DNA of 29,911 nucleotides from Microbacteriaceae bacterium (lineage in GTDB: Bacteria; Actinomycetota; Actinomycetes; Actinomycetales; Microbacteriaceae), in the NCBI GenBank assembly GCA_023254555.1, contig JALRLI010000004.1:1-29911 (forward strand). Reading direction: 5' to 3'. The notes below the pieces were generated by a model, which was given only the letters and a program-made list of their open reading frames with translations, ran no database searches and was not told the DNA's origin. The translations under genes and the position numbers were made by a program. Shown here piece after piece: positions 1 through 7,745 of this stretch; within the stretch, counting starts at the first letter, position 1, and each line of letters starts with the position of its first letter.

Positions 1-195
1 ATCCCCACGGCCTATGCCACGATCAAGGGATTCGAAGTCATGCGAGCCCTGCGCAAAGGACAGGCTCGCCCCTGGTGCCTGCAGCCCGGCATCAGGGGCG
101 AGGTGCGCCTTGTGGAGAGAGCTTTTGGCATTGGGCCCTCGGCGCTGACGGAGGCCATGGGCATGCTCAACCACCATTTCGCAGCAGCCGCCTGA
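1..195 (+). CDS. tnpA: IS6100 transposase, C-terminal fragment (cut by window edge)
   Basis: Reading from base 1 gives 64 residues, beginning IPTAYATIKGFEVMRALRKG and ending NHHFAAAA before TGA at 193-195. This matches my memory of the IS6100 transposase C-terminus (full protein about 264 residues) residue for residue. The DDE catalytic core is mostly upstream of the window; what remains is the final helical part. The fragment is open at its 5' end only because the window starts there, so the gene itself may be intact. The enzyme catalyses replicative transposition and cointegrate formation. Confidence 0.92.
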   Translation: MPTAYATIKGFEVMRALRKGQARPWCLQPGIRGEVRLVERAFGIGPSALTEAMGMLNHHFAAAA

Positions 196-228
196 TCGGC
201 GCAGAGCGACAGCCTACCTCTGACTGCC

Positions 229-249
229 GCCAATCTTTGCAACAGAGCC
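229..249. repeat. IS6100 right terminal inverted repeat
   Basis: The outer 14 bases (236-249) are the complement of the IS6100 terminus GGCTCTGTTGCAAA, and the next seven bases also fit the known IS6100 end. The repeat abuts the disrupted ABC ATPase gene directly. Confidence 0.9.
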
Positions 250-534
250 ATTGCACGCGCCCTGGCGATGGATCCAAAACTCATGTTGTTCGATGAGCCA
301 ACGAGCGCACTCGATCCAGAACTCGTGGGCGAAGTGCTCGATGTGATGCGCTCGCTCGCCGCGCAGGGCATGACGATGATTGTCGTGACGCACGAGATTG
401 GGTTTGCGAAGAGCGCGGGTGACAAGGTGGTCTTCATGGATGGCGGTGTCGTGGTGGAGACGGGTTCACCCGAAGAAGTGCTCGACAACCCGAAACACCA
501 GCGCACGAAGAATTTTCTTCAATCAGTGCTTTAG
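250..534 (+). pseudogene. Polar amino-acid ABC transporter ATPase (GlnQ-like), 3' part interrupted by IS6100
   Basis: The open frame from 250 encodes IARALAMDPKLMLFDEPTSA and continues to a stop at 532-534, 94 residues in all. Visible parts are the Walker B motif with its catalytic glutamate (LMLFDEP), the D-loop (SALD), the H-loop (VVTHE), and the C-terminal tail ending in FLQSVL. The Walker A motif, Q-loop and LSGGQ signature, roughly the first 150 residues of a family member of about 250, are cut off by IS6100. The product would energise uptake of glutamine, glutamate or another polar amino acid. As it stands it cannot be a working ATPase unless the 5' half survives on the far side of the IS, where it would still be a split gene. 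Substrate is not inferable. Confidence 0.88.
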
Positions 535-554
535 CTGCATACTTCTCGAGACGA

Positions 555-590
555 GAAATGGGCCGACTCCCCTCGGGGTCGGCCCATTTC
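555..590. terminator. Strong hairpin after the amino-acid transporter gene
   Basis: Arms 555-570 and 575-590 pair over 16 bp with one G-T wobble around the 4-nt loop CCTC. The stem core is GGGCCGAC with complement GTCGGCCC. A run of A before and T after the core gives short U stretches on both strands, so the hairpin could terminate transcription in either direction. It lies 20 nt past the glnQ-like stop, between convergent genes. Confidence 0.75.
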
Positions 591-614
591 GTGCTCACGC
601 CTCGCGCACAAAGG

Positions 615-646
615 AGAAGGGCCGACCCGAGTGGGCCGACCCTTCT
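615..646 (-). terminator. Second hairpin, downstream of the succinate-semialdehyde dehydrogenase gene
   Basis: Arms 615-628 and 633-646 form an imperfect stem: AGAAGGG pairs with CCCTTCT, and the inner part has two mismatches. It sits 13 nt after the dehydrogenase stop on the minus strand. It shares the word GGGCCGAC with the neighbouring hairpin at 555-590, so the two may be diverged copies. Confidence 0.6.
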
Positions 647-658
647 GCAACGGAGGTG

Positions 659-2032
659 TTACTTGGCTGCGAAGCGGAAGAGCTTCTTGTTCTGGAACTC
701 TTCGATTCCGAACTTGCCGAGCTCGCGACCGAAGCCTGACTTCTTGACGCCACCGAATGGCAGCTCAGGAGCATCTAGCCCGACGCCGTTGATGAAGACC
801 ATGCCAACTTCGAGCTTGTCGCCAACCTCGATTGCACGAGCTTCGTCGTCGCAGAGCACGACCGAGCCGAGGCCATATGGCGACGAGTTGGCGAGGGTAA
901 TCGCTTCTTCGTCGCTTGAGACGCGGTAGAGCACTGCCACAGGGCCGAACAGTTCTTCGCGGTAGGCATCCATCGCTGGAGTGACACCCGAAAGCACGGT
1001 TGGTGGGAAGAAGTTGCCATTTGCCTCGGCGCTGCCCGTGTGCAGAACCGCACCCTGATCGAGCGCATTTTTGACCTGCTTGCTCAGGCCAATGGTTGCC
1101 TTGTCAGATGACATCGGACCAGCCTGAACGCCGTCTTCGAATGGGTCGCCGGTCTTGATCGCGCCCATGGCTTCGATGAACTTCGGCGCGAACTCGTCGT
1201 AGTACTTGTCGAGCACAACGATGCGCTTTGAGCCGTTGCAAGCCTGGCCGGTGTTGTCCATGCGGCCACCGACAGCTGCATCTACCGCAGCGTCAATGTC
1301 GGCCACATCGAGCACGAGTAGCACGTCGGAGCCGCCCAGCTCGAGCACACACTTCTTGAGGTTGCGGCCGGCGATCTCAGCGACGATGGCACCCGCGCGC
1401 TCAGAACCGGTGAGCGAAACGCCCTGCACTCGGTCATCCTCAATGATGGTTTTGATCTGGTCGTGGCTGGCGAACACGTTGACGTACGCGCCAGCAGGAA
1501 CACCAGCATCATCAAAGATGCGCTGGATAGCAGCAGCCGACTCAGGGCACTGCTCCGCATGCTTGAGCACGATGGTGTTTCCAAGGATGATGTTCGGGCC
1601 AGCGAAGCGCGCTACCTGGTAGTAGGGGAAGTTCCACGGCATGATGCCGAGGAGCACGCCAATACCCTGACGACGAATGAACGCTTTTCCGCCGTCATCA
1701 GTGACGATGGTCTCATCTTTGAGAAATTCTTCGGCGTTCTGTGCGTAGTACTCGTAAATGGCTGCGCTGAACTCCACTTCGCCAACAGCCTGATCGAGCG
1801 GCTTGCCCATCTCGCGCGAGATGATTGCTGCAAGCTCATCGACTCGCTCATTGTGCAGGTCGGCTACTTTCTGAATGAGCGCTGCGCGTGCGGCAATCGT
1901 GGTCTTGCGTGACCATTCGCGCTGAGTCTTGTCAGCTGACGCAATCGCCTGCTCAATGTCAGCATCCGATGCGGTTGGAAACGTAGCGAGAACCTCACCC
2001 GTCGCTGGGTTGGTTACTGCGTAGTTGGACAT
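659..2032 (-). CDS. sad: Succinate-semialdehyde dehydrogenase, Sad/GabD type
   Basis: This 457-residue aldehyde dehydrogenase should oxidise succinate semialdehyde to succinate with NAD(P)+, the last step of GABA and polyamine breakdown. Catalytic residues are all visible: N134 in MPWNFP, K157 in VLKHAE, E231 in LELGGSD, and nucleophile C265 in NTGQACNGSKR. The length and the ELGGSD and FGGVKKSGFGREL motifs fit the shorter Sad (YneI) branch better than the roughly 480-residue GabD branch. ATG at 2032 has a clear AGGAG (complement of 2038-2042) five bases upstream, so this mRNA has a leader, unlike many neighbours. It lies downstream of the MFS gene on the same strand with a 125-bp gap. Substrate is inferred from family, and another short-chain semialdehyde is possible. 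Confidence 0.88.
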   Translation of the reverse strand: MSNYAVTNPATGEVLATFPTASDADIEQAIASADKTQREWSRKTTIAARAALIQKVADLHNERVDELAAIISREMGKPLDQAVGEVEFSAAIYEYYAQNAEEFLKDETIVTDDGGKAFIRRQGIGVLLGIMPWNFPYYQVARFAGPNIILGNTIVLKHAEQCPESAAAIQRIFDDAGVPAGAYVNVFASHDQIKTIIEDDRVQGVSLTGSERAGAIVAEIAGRNLKKCVLELGGSDVLLVLDVADIDAAVDAAVGGRMDNTGQACNGSKRIVVLDKYYDEFAPKFIEAMGAIKTGDPFEDGVQAGPMSSDKATIGLSKQVKNALDQGAVLHTGSAEANGNFFPPTVLSGVTPAMDAYREELFGPVAVLYRVSSDEEAITLANSSPYGLGSVVLCDDEARAIEVGDKLEVGMVFINGVGLDAPELPFGGVKKSGFGRELGKFGIEEFQNKKLFRFAAK

Positions 2033-2157
2033 ACAAACTCCTAAATACGTTTGGTCTTAGATGTTTACATCCTCGCACAGATTGAGGGCGGCAGGTAGGG
2101 GTTTTTCAGCGGCAATCGGCAGAGAAAAGTGGATGCTCATCCGCGCAAAATCGTGGA

Positions 2158-3366
2158 CTAGCGGTAGTGCACCGAAACCGGTTCAGTATCGGGAATTGGC
2201 GAGGCATTTCCACTGCGTAGATCGGGCGCAAACCTCATTGTCGCCAGCGCCACGACGGCTGACAGGATGACGAGAACGAGCGACATCGTGATTGCACTGA
2301 CGGGCCCATACAAATCGACGGCGAAACCGGCGATTGCCGAACCGAGCGCAGCTCCGATGAGCATCGCAGTCGACATCCAGCCGAACGCCTCCGCCGTTTC
2401 GCTGAACTTTACTGTGGCAGAAACAGTTGTGTAGAGCACGGCCAGAGCGGGGGCGACCCCGATTCCGGCGATAAACAGGCTGATCGATAACCAGAGTGCG
2501 CCCTGATCGATGAGCGTGAGGGCAGTGCCGAACGCGACAATACCGAGTCGAACCGGCAGGCTCCATCGGCTAATCGTGCGGTGCCCCAGCAAGAATCCGC
2601 CGGTGATAGACCCGACCGAGAAGATGACAAGCACGATACCTGATTCCATACTCGTGTGGTCAAACGATGCGACGATCCCCACTTCGATTGCGGCGAAAGA
2701 GGCAACGAAGATCAGTTCAATCACCGCAGAGATAACCACATTCGGCCGCGAAAGTACTGCACCGAGGCGCCGTCTACTCAAGGGAATTCGTACCTTGCCA
2801 AGTTCGGGCGATGCGATGAACCAAGCCCCACCAACAATGAGGAAGGCAACTGCGACGAGCACACCCGCGACGCCGCTCACCTGCGTCGATACCACGACGG
2901 CGAGCAGCGGGCCAAAAATCCAGATGATCTCTTGTGCTGACGCGTCGAGGCTGTAGAGGGCAGAGAGCTGATTGCCTGGCACCATCTTGGGGTAAATCGT
3001 GCGAACCGCTGGCGTCACCGGTGGCATAGACAGCCCCATGATGAAGGCAACACACATTGTCAGCGGAATCGTCATGAACACCACGCCGATGATGGTGAAC
3101 GACGTGGCTGCCACGATGCTCGTGAGAATGAGCACCGGGCGCATGCCCCATCTGCCCATCCATCGGCTCGTGATTGGGCCGGCAATCGCCTGACCGGTAC
3201 TCGCAGCTGCCAGCACGAGGCCGGCTGCACCATAGGTGTGGTGCAACTGCTCGATGTGCAAGATCATGAGGAGCGAGAGCATCCCGAACGGCATCCGGGC
3301 GGTGAGCTGGGCGAAAAGAATGCGGTAGACACCCTGATTCTTAGCGAGATCGCGATACATGCCCAT
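2158..3366 (-). CDS. Major facilitator superfamily transporter
   Basis: This 402-residue integral membrane protein has about twelve hydrophobic segments. The first half holds the loop GPITSRWMGRWGMRP between membrane segments 2 and 3, the usual MFS motif A position. A central basic cytoplasmic loop (LGKVRIPLSRRRLGAVLSRP) divides the two six-helix halves. A TTG codon at 3375 would lengthen it slightly. I prefer ATG at 3366 because a TAGACT box lies 14 nt upstream, and a start at 3375 would fall inside that box. The general fold resembles drug or metabolite exporters of the YcaD/Bcr kind, but no residue fixes the substrate. It is divergent from argG, with the aldehyde dehydrogenase downstream. 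Confidence 0.8.
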   Translation of the reverse strand: MGMYRDLAKNQGVYRILFAQLTARMPFGMLSLLMILHIEQLHHTYGAAGLVLAAASTGQAIAGPITSRWMGRWGMRPVLILTSIVAATSFTIIGVVFMTIPLTMCVAFIMGLSMPPVTPAVRTIYPKMVPGNQLSALYSLDASAQEIIWIFGPLLAVVVSTQVSGVAGVLVAVAFLIVGGAWFIASPELGKVRIPLSRRRLGAVLSRPNVVISAVIELIFVASFAAIEVGIVASFDHTSMESGIVLVIFSVGSITGGFLLGHRTISRWSLPVRLGIVAFGTALTLIDQGALWLSISLFIAGIGVAPALAVLYTTVSATVKFSETAEAFGWMSTAMLIGAALGSAIAGFAVDLYGPVSAITMSLVLVILSAVVALATMRFAPDLRSGNASPIPDTEPVSVHYR

Positions 3367-3374
3367 AAGGCCCA

Positions 3375-3380
3375 AGTCTA
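3375..3380 (-). promoter_or_regulatory. -10 box for the MFS gene
   Basis: TAGACT on the minus strand, with its first T 14 nt before ATG at 3366. This would give a leaderless or nearly leaderless transcript. No convincing -35 was seen. Confidence 0.45.
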
Positions 3381-3421
3381 CTGACGCTTGGTGACGTACC
3401 GAGGCGGCCGTGAGCCCACCG

Positions 3422-3427
3422 TAGAAT
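3422..3427 (+). promoter_or_regulatory. -10 box for leaderless argG transcript
   Basis: TAGAAT lies with its first T 13 nt before ATG 3435, placing the transcription start at or one base before the A of ATG. No ribosome-binding site precedes the start, and the -35 region is not recognisable. Confidence 0.65.
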
Positions 3428-3434
3428 AGTGGTC

Positions 3435-4862
3435 ATGTCTAAAGTCTTGAGCTCTTTGCCTATTGGCGAGCGCGTTGGAATCGCATTCTCAGGTGGTCTC
3501 GATACCTCAGTAGCGGTGGCCTGGATGCGCGAAAAAGGTGCAGTGCCCTGCACGTACACCGCCGACATCGGTCAGTACGACGAACCCAATATTGATGAGG
3601 TTCCGGGCCGGGCGAAAGAGTACGGTGCCGAAATTGCCCGCCTCGTCGACGCGAAGACGGCGCTCGTTGAAGAAGGTTTAGTGGCGCTGGCATGTGGCGC
3701 GTTCCACATCCGTAGCGGTGGAAAGCTGTACTTCAACACGACCCCGCTCGGCCGCGCAGTGACCGGAACGATGCTTGTCAAGGCGATGAAAGAAGACAAC
3801 GTCGATATCTGGGGCGATGGTTCCACCTATAAAGGTAATGACATTGAGCGTTTCTACCGCTACGGGCTGATGGCTAATCCGAAGCTACGCATTTACAAGC
3901 CTTGGCTTGACGCTGACTTCGTGCGGGAGCTCGGTGGCCGTAAAGAGATGAGCGAGTGGCTCGTTTCGCGCGGTTTTCCCTACCGTGACTCCACTGAGAA
4001 GGCCTACAGCACCGATGCCAACATCTGGGGAGCAACGCACGAGGCAAAGCGTCTTGAATACCTTGACACTGGGCTCGATATCGTCGAACCAATCATGGGG
4101 GTCGCTGCCTGGCGTGACGAAGTAGAGGTGTCAACAGAAGAAGTTTCAGTTCGGTTCGAAGCCGGTCGCCCGGTGGCAATCAACGGGGTTGAATTTGATG
4201 ACCCGGTGGCTCTCGTCTATGAGGCGAACGCAATCGGTGGCCGCCACGGCCTAGGGGTTTCTGATCAAATCGAGAACCGTATCATCGAAGCGAAGAGCCG
4301 CGGTATCTACGAGGCGCCCGGTATGGCTTTGCTGCACATCACCTACGAACGCCTGTTAAACGCGATTCACAACGAAGACACCGTTGCCAGCTACCACAAT
4401 GAAGGTCGCCGACTCGGACGCCTGATGTATGAAGGGCGCTGGCTAGACCCGCAGTCGCTCATGATTCGCGAGTCGATTCAACGCTGGGTTGGCTCGGCTG
4501 TGACTGGTGAGGTCACCCTTCGACTTCGCCGCGGTGATGATTACACGATTCTCGATACCACGGGGCCAGCACTGAGCTACCACCCCGAAAAGCTTTCGAT
4601 GGAGCGAGTTGGTGATTCAGCGTTTGGGCCTGAAGACCGAATCGGTCAGCTCACCATGCGTAATCTCGACATCGCCGATTCGCGCGCGCGCCTCGAGCAG
4701 TACGCAACGCTTGGCTTGGTTGGCGGTCCAACAGGCGAACTCGTGGGCAAGCTTGAGCGCGGTGGTGCTGAAGAGATAGCTGACGCCGTTGAAACGACGG
4801 CACTTGAGCGTCAAGCTGAGGGCTTTGTCGAAGGCTTCGCCTTCGATGCGGGTACTGACTAG
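3435..4862 (+). CDS. argG: Argininosuccinate synthase, E. coli-type
   Basis: This 475-residue enzyme joins citrulline and aspartate with ATP to give argininosuccinate, the penultimate step of arginine synthesis. The PP-loop SGGLDTS is at residues 19-25, and long blocks such as DGSTYKGNDIERFYRYGL and SDQIENRIIEAKSRGIYEAP match the E. coli ArgG subgroup. Many actinobacteria instead carry the shorter type of about 400 residues. A GTG at 3429 would add two residues. ATG 3435 is preferred because it sits 13 nt after the first T of TAGAAT, as in other leaderless genes here. No other arg genes are adjacent. The C-terminal tail is acidic and is longer than in E. coli. Confidence 0.96.
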   Translation: MSKVLSSLPIGERVGIAFSGGLDTSVAVAWMREKGAVPCTYTADIGQYDEPNIDEVPGRAKEYGAEIARLVDAKTALVEEGLVALACGAFHIRSGGKLYFNTTPLGRAVTGTMLVKAMKEDNVDIWGDGSTYKGNDIERFYRYGLMANPKLRIYKPWLDADFVRELGGRKEMSEWLVSRGFPYRDSTEKAYSTDANIWGATHEAKRLEYLDTGLDIVEPIMGVAAWRDEVEVSTEEVSVRFEAGRPVAINGVEFDDPVALVYEANAIGGRHGLGVSDQIENRIIEAKSRGIYEAPGMALLHITYERLLNAIHNEDTVASYHNEGRRLGRLMYEGRWLDPQSLMIRESIQRWVGSAVTGEVTLRLRRGDDYTILDTTGPALSYHPEKLSMERVGDSAFGPEDRIGQLTMRNLDIADSRARLEQYATLGLVGGPTGELVGKLERGGAEEIADAVETTALERQAEGFVEGFAFDAGTD

Positions 4863-4894
4863 ACTGAGTCAAACCTTCGGATAGGGGGCATCCC

Positions 4895-6403
4895 ATGAGT
4901 TCTCTCCCCACGGCTGAACATGCCAGTCAGGGCAAGGGCCTACAAACGAATACGCTGGGTGTATTTGGCTCTACCGTCATTGGTCTCGCCTCGACGGCTC
5001 CGCTCTATTCACTCGCGGCCACCCTCGGGTACGTCATTCTTGCGGTTGGGGCACAGGCTCCGCTGGTCTTTCTGATCGCAGCAGTACCTATGATTTTTGC
5101 TGCGTTCGCGTATCAAGAGCTCAACAGAAAGATGCCCGACTGTGGCACCACGTTCGTTTGGGGTGCGAAAGCGTTTGGCCCGGTCACTGGATGGATCGGC
5201 GGCTGGGCGATAGCCGTCGCGAGCGTGATGGTGTTGGCGAACGTCAGTGAAATTTCGGCGAGGTACTTCTGGTATTTGCTCGGAATGACGGAGTTTGCTG
5301 AGAGCCAAACGACTGTGGTGATTACCGCGGTCGTCTTTCTAGCGGTTATGACAGGGATCAGCATTCTCGGGCTTCAAATCGGTGAGCGACTTCAGATGGT
5401 GATGATGATCTTCCAAGTGGGCGCACTGGTCGCATTTGGCGTGTTAGCTCTGAGCCAAGCCGCATCCGGCGCCAACCCTGATTCAGTGTCCTTTTCATGG
5501 TCATGGTTGAACCCCGCTGAGCTCACGAGCTGGTCAGGTTTTATGCAGGCGGTGCTCCTGGCTCTGTTCATTTATTGGGGATGGGATACCTGTCTAGCCC
5601 TGAACGAAGAAACGAAGAATCCAAAGAAAACACCGGGTCGAGCAGCGTTAGCCACGATTGTGATTCTGATTGTTCTGTACGTAGGGGTCTCAATCGCGGT
5701 GATGATGTTTGCCGGATTCGGAGACACCAATTTCGGTCTGACGAATCCAGACAATCTCGACGATGTCTTCACGGTGCTCAGGGATGTTCTGTTCGGGCCT
5801 TGGGGTTGGCTCTTGATTTTGGCGGTGATGCTCTCTGCAGCTTCCTCCACCCAAACGACCATCCTGCCGACCGCGCGTGGTACCTTGTCGATGTCGGTGT
5901 ACAAGGCATTACCGTCAAAGTTTTCTGAGATTCATCCGAAATTCAAAACGCCCTGGTTTTCAACGCTGACAATGGGTATTGCCGCAATCGTCTATTACGT
6001 GGGAATGTCGCTGCTCTCAACAGATATGCTGGCTGACTCGCTTTCATCAATGGGCTTGGCAATAGCGCTGTACTACGCGATTACGTGTTTCTCGGCGCTG
6101 TGGTATTTCCGCAAAACGCTTCGGGAGAGTGCAAGAAATCTGTGGCTCCGTGGAATCTTCCCGCTGCTCGGTGGGCTGATGCTCACCTACGCGTTCATCC
6201 AATCGGCTCTTGACATGATCAATGTTGACTACGGGTACACCGTCTTGCTTGGCATTGGTGGCTCATTCGTGATTGGTATCGGCGCGATCTTGCTGGGCTA
6301 CGTGCTGATGGCGCTGTGGTGGCTGAACCCGGCTTCTCGACCATTCTTCAAGAAGCAGAGCCTCAACAGAGACACCGAAATTCTCGTTCCAGATGAGTAC
6401 TGA
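4895..6403 (+). CDS. APC-family amino acid/amine permease
   Basis: This 502-residue protein has about twelve membrane segments. It carries the N-terminal pattern FGSTVIGLASTAPLYSLAAT, the unwound glycine-rich helix 1 of the amino acid-polyamine-organocation superfamily, and the loop LNEETKNPKKTPGRA after helix 6. It should act as a proton- or sodium-coupled importer in the cytoplasmic membrane. A purine-rich AGGGGG at 4883-4888 lies six bases before ATG 4895. The stop overlaps the start of the amine oxidase gene, so the two are probably co-translated. This suggests the substrate is an amine or polyamine, but the sequence does not fix it. Confidence 0.87.
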   Translation: MSSLPTAEHASQGKGLQTNTLGVFGSTVIGLASTAPLYSLAATLGYVILAVGAQAPLVFLIAAVPMIFAAFAYQELNRKMPDCGTTFVWGAKAFGPVTGWIGGWAIAVASVMVLANVSEISARYFWYLLGMTEFAESQTTVVITAVVFLAVMTGISILGLQIGERLQMVMMIFQVGALVAFGVLALSQAASGANPDSVSFSWSWLNPAELTSWSGFMQAVLLALFIYWGWDTCLALNEETKNPKKTPGRAALATIVILIVLYVGVSIAVMMFAGFGDTNFGLTNPDNLDDVFTVLRDVLFGPWGWLLILAVMLSAASSTQTTILPTARGTLSMSVYKALPSKFSEIHPKFKTPWFSTLTMGIAAIVYYVGMSLLSTDMLADSLSSMGLAIALYYAITCFSALWYFRKTLRESARNLWLRGIFPLLGGLMLTYAFIQSALDMINVDYGYTVLLGIGGSFVIGIGAILLGYVLMALWWLNPASRPFFKKQSLNRDTEILVPDEY

Positions 6404-6420
6404 ACGCATGAGTACTGAAC
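6393..6420 (+). repeat. 15-bp tandem duplication over a stop and two start codons
   Basis: ATGAGTACTGAACGC (6393-6407) is followed at once by ATGAGTACTGAAC (6408-6420). The first copy contains the permease stop TGA (6401-6403), and each copy offers an ATG in the amine oxidase frame. The oxidase therefore begins with the doubled peptide MSTER-MSTEH. Confidence 0.9.
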
Positions 6421-7739
6421 ATTTTGACTCCATCATCGTTGGTGCGGGGGTAGCCGGGCTAACTGCTGCGCGACTCCTGCGGCAGGCGGGTCAATCTGTT
6501 GTGGTGCTCGAGGCGCGAGACCGCTTGGGCGGAAGGCTGCACACCGAACGCGAGAATGGCTTCACAACAGATCTGGGCGCCTCTTGGATTCATGGGATTG
6601 AGAACAGCCCGGTCGCCGAGATGTGTCGATCGCTCGCAATGTCTATGACTGAATTTACGATGGGAAGCTTCCAGCCTGGCGGTCGTCCGGTTGCGTATTT
6701 TGACCCAGCGGGGAAGCGCCTCAGCGCCGAAGCTTCTGAGGCGTTTATTCACGATGTGCAGCACTTTGATGAACTCCTGAGTCAAACCATCGAGACGATT
6801 GCTCACGGCAGCTCATACGCAGATGCCGTCAAACTTGCGCTTCAAACAACCGATTGGGATGAACAGCGGCGGGAGCGGGTGCGCGAATACATGCAGCATC
6901 GCACCGAAGAACAAGACGGAGCGTACTACGCGCTTATCGACGCCCACGGTCTCGACAATGAGCAAGTCGAAGGCGACGAAGTGGTTTTTCCGCAAGGCTA
7001 TGACCAGCTCGCAACTGGATTGGCCGAGGGTCTCGACGTACGACTCGAACACAGGGTTTCGCGCGTCGTGTGGAGCGAGGCTGGAGTGGATGTATTCACC
7101 GCACAGCATCCATTTTCTGCGAATCAAGTCGTGCTTACCGTTCCGGTCGGAGTGCTTCAATCTGACGATTTTGTGATTGAGCCTGAGCCTCCGAAAGAGT
7201 TTGGCAGAGCCCTCGCAAGCTTTCAGATGAATGATTTTGAGAAAATCATTCTTCGCTTTGACACCAGGTTCTGGGATGAGGGAGTGTATGCCATCCGCAG
7301 ACAGGGCCCAGCGGGGGATTGGTGGCATTCTTGGTACGACCTCAGCAACCTGCACGGCACACCAACGCTGCTCACATTTGCTGCTGGCCCCTGTGCCATC
7401 GCAACTCGACCTCTGTCAGATGCAGAGGTGACCGATTTGGTGCTTTCATCACTGAGAGAAATTTATGGCGATGCAGTGGTCACGCCACACACTGTTCACC
7501 GCACCAACTGGAAAGAAGATGATCTGGCGCGCGGCTCGTACTCCTATCTCAAGGTGGGTTCTGATACCTCTGCCTACGCCGACCTCTGCGCGCCAATAGG
7601 CGGTGTGCTGCATATCGCCGGTGAAGCCACCTGGCAAGATGACCCGGCAACAGTCACCGCAGCGATGATGTCAGGGCACAGAGCTGCGGCTCGTGTCTTG
7701 CAGCAAGACATTGACATCAGCCAGCTGTGGCTTAGCTAG
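6393..7739 (+). CDS. FAD-dependent amine oxidase, polyamine-oxidase-like
   Basis: This 448-residue flavoprotein has the Rossmann FAD motif IIVGAGVAGLTAARLL (residues 14-29), an acidic ribose-binding E40, the GGRLHTE loop at 46-52, and DLGASWIHGIENSP at 60-73. The last two closely resemble plant-type polyamine oxidases. The C-terminal flavin segment IAGEATWQDDPATVTAAM lacks the SGGCY cysteine that binds FAD covalently in monoamine oxidases, so FAD should be non-covalent. It would oxidise a polyamine or monoamine with oxygen, giving an aldehyde, hydrogen peroxide and an amine. Two ATGs 15 bases apart are possible, at 6393 (overlapping the permease stop) and 6408; neither has a good ribosome-binding site, so coupling to the permease is likely. 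Confidence 0.85.
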   Translation: MSTERMSTEHFDSIIVGAGVAGLTAARLLRQAGQSVVVLEARDRLGGRLHTERENGFTTDLGASWIHGIENSPVAEMCRSLAMSMTEFTMGSFQPGGRPVAYFDPAGKRLSAEASEAFIHDVQHFDELLSQTIETIAHGSSYADAVKLALQTTDWDEQRRERVREYMQHRTEEQDGAYYALIDAHGLDNEQVEGDEVVFPQGYDQLATGLAEGLDVRLEHRVSRVVWSEAGVDVFTAQHPFSANQVVLTVPVGVLQSDDFVIEPEPPKEFGRALASFQMNDFEKIILRFDTRFWDEGVYAIRRQGPAGDWWHSWYDLSNLHGTPTLLTFAAGPCAIATRPLSDAEVTDLVLSSLREIYGDAVVTPHTVHRTNWKEDDLARGSYSYLKVGSDTSAYADLCAPIGGVLHIAGEATWQDDPATVTAAMMSGHRAAARVLQQDIDISQLWLS

Positions 7740-7745
7740 CAGCAT

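Larger units (their letters stand above)
1..249 (+). mobile_element. IS6100: IS6100 (IS6 family), right-hand end only
   Basis: The segment contains the C-terminal part of the transposase, a short non-coding tail, and a terminal inverted repeat at 229-249 that ends in TTTGCAACAGAGCC, the complement of the IS6100 end GGCTCTGTTGCAAA. The element stops exactly at 249, and amino-acid transporter coding sequence resumes at 250, so the element end is intact. IS6 elements move by replicative cointegrate formation and usually leave an 8-bp target duplication. If this was a simple insertion, ATTGCACG (250-257) should recur just outside the left end, which lies off this window. The left part of the element is cut by the window edge. 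Confidence 0.93.
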
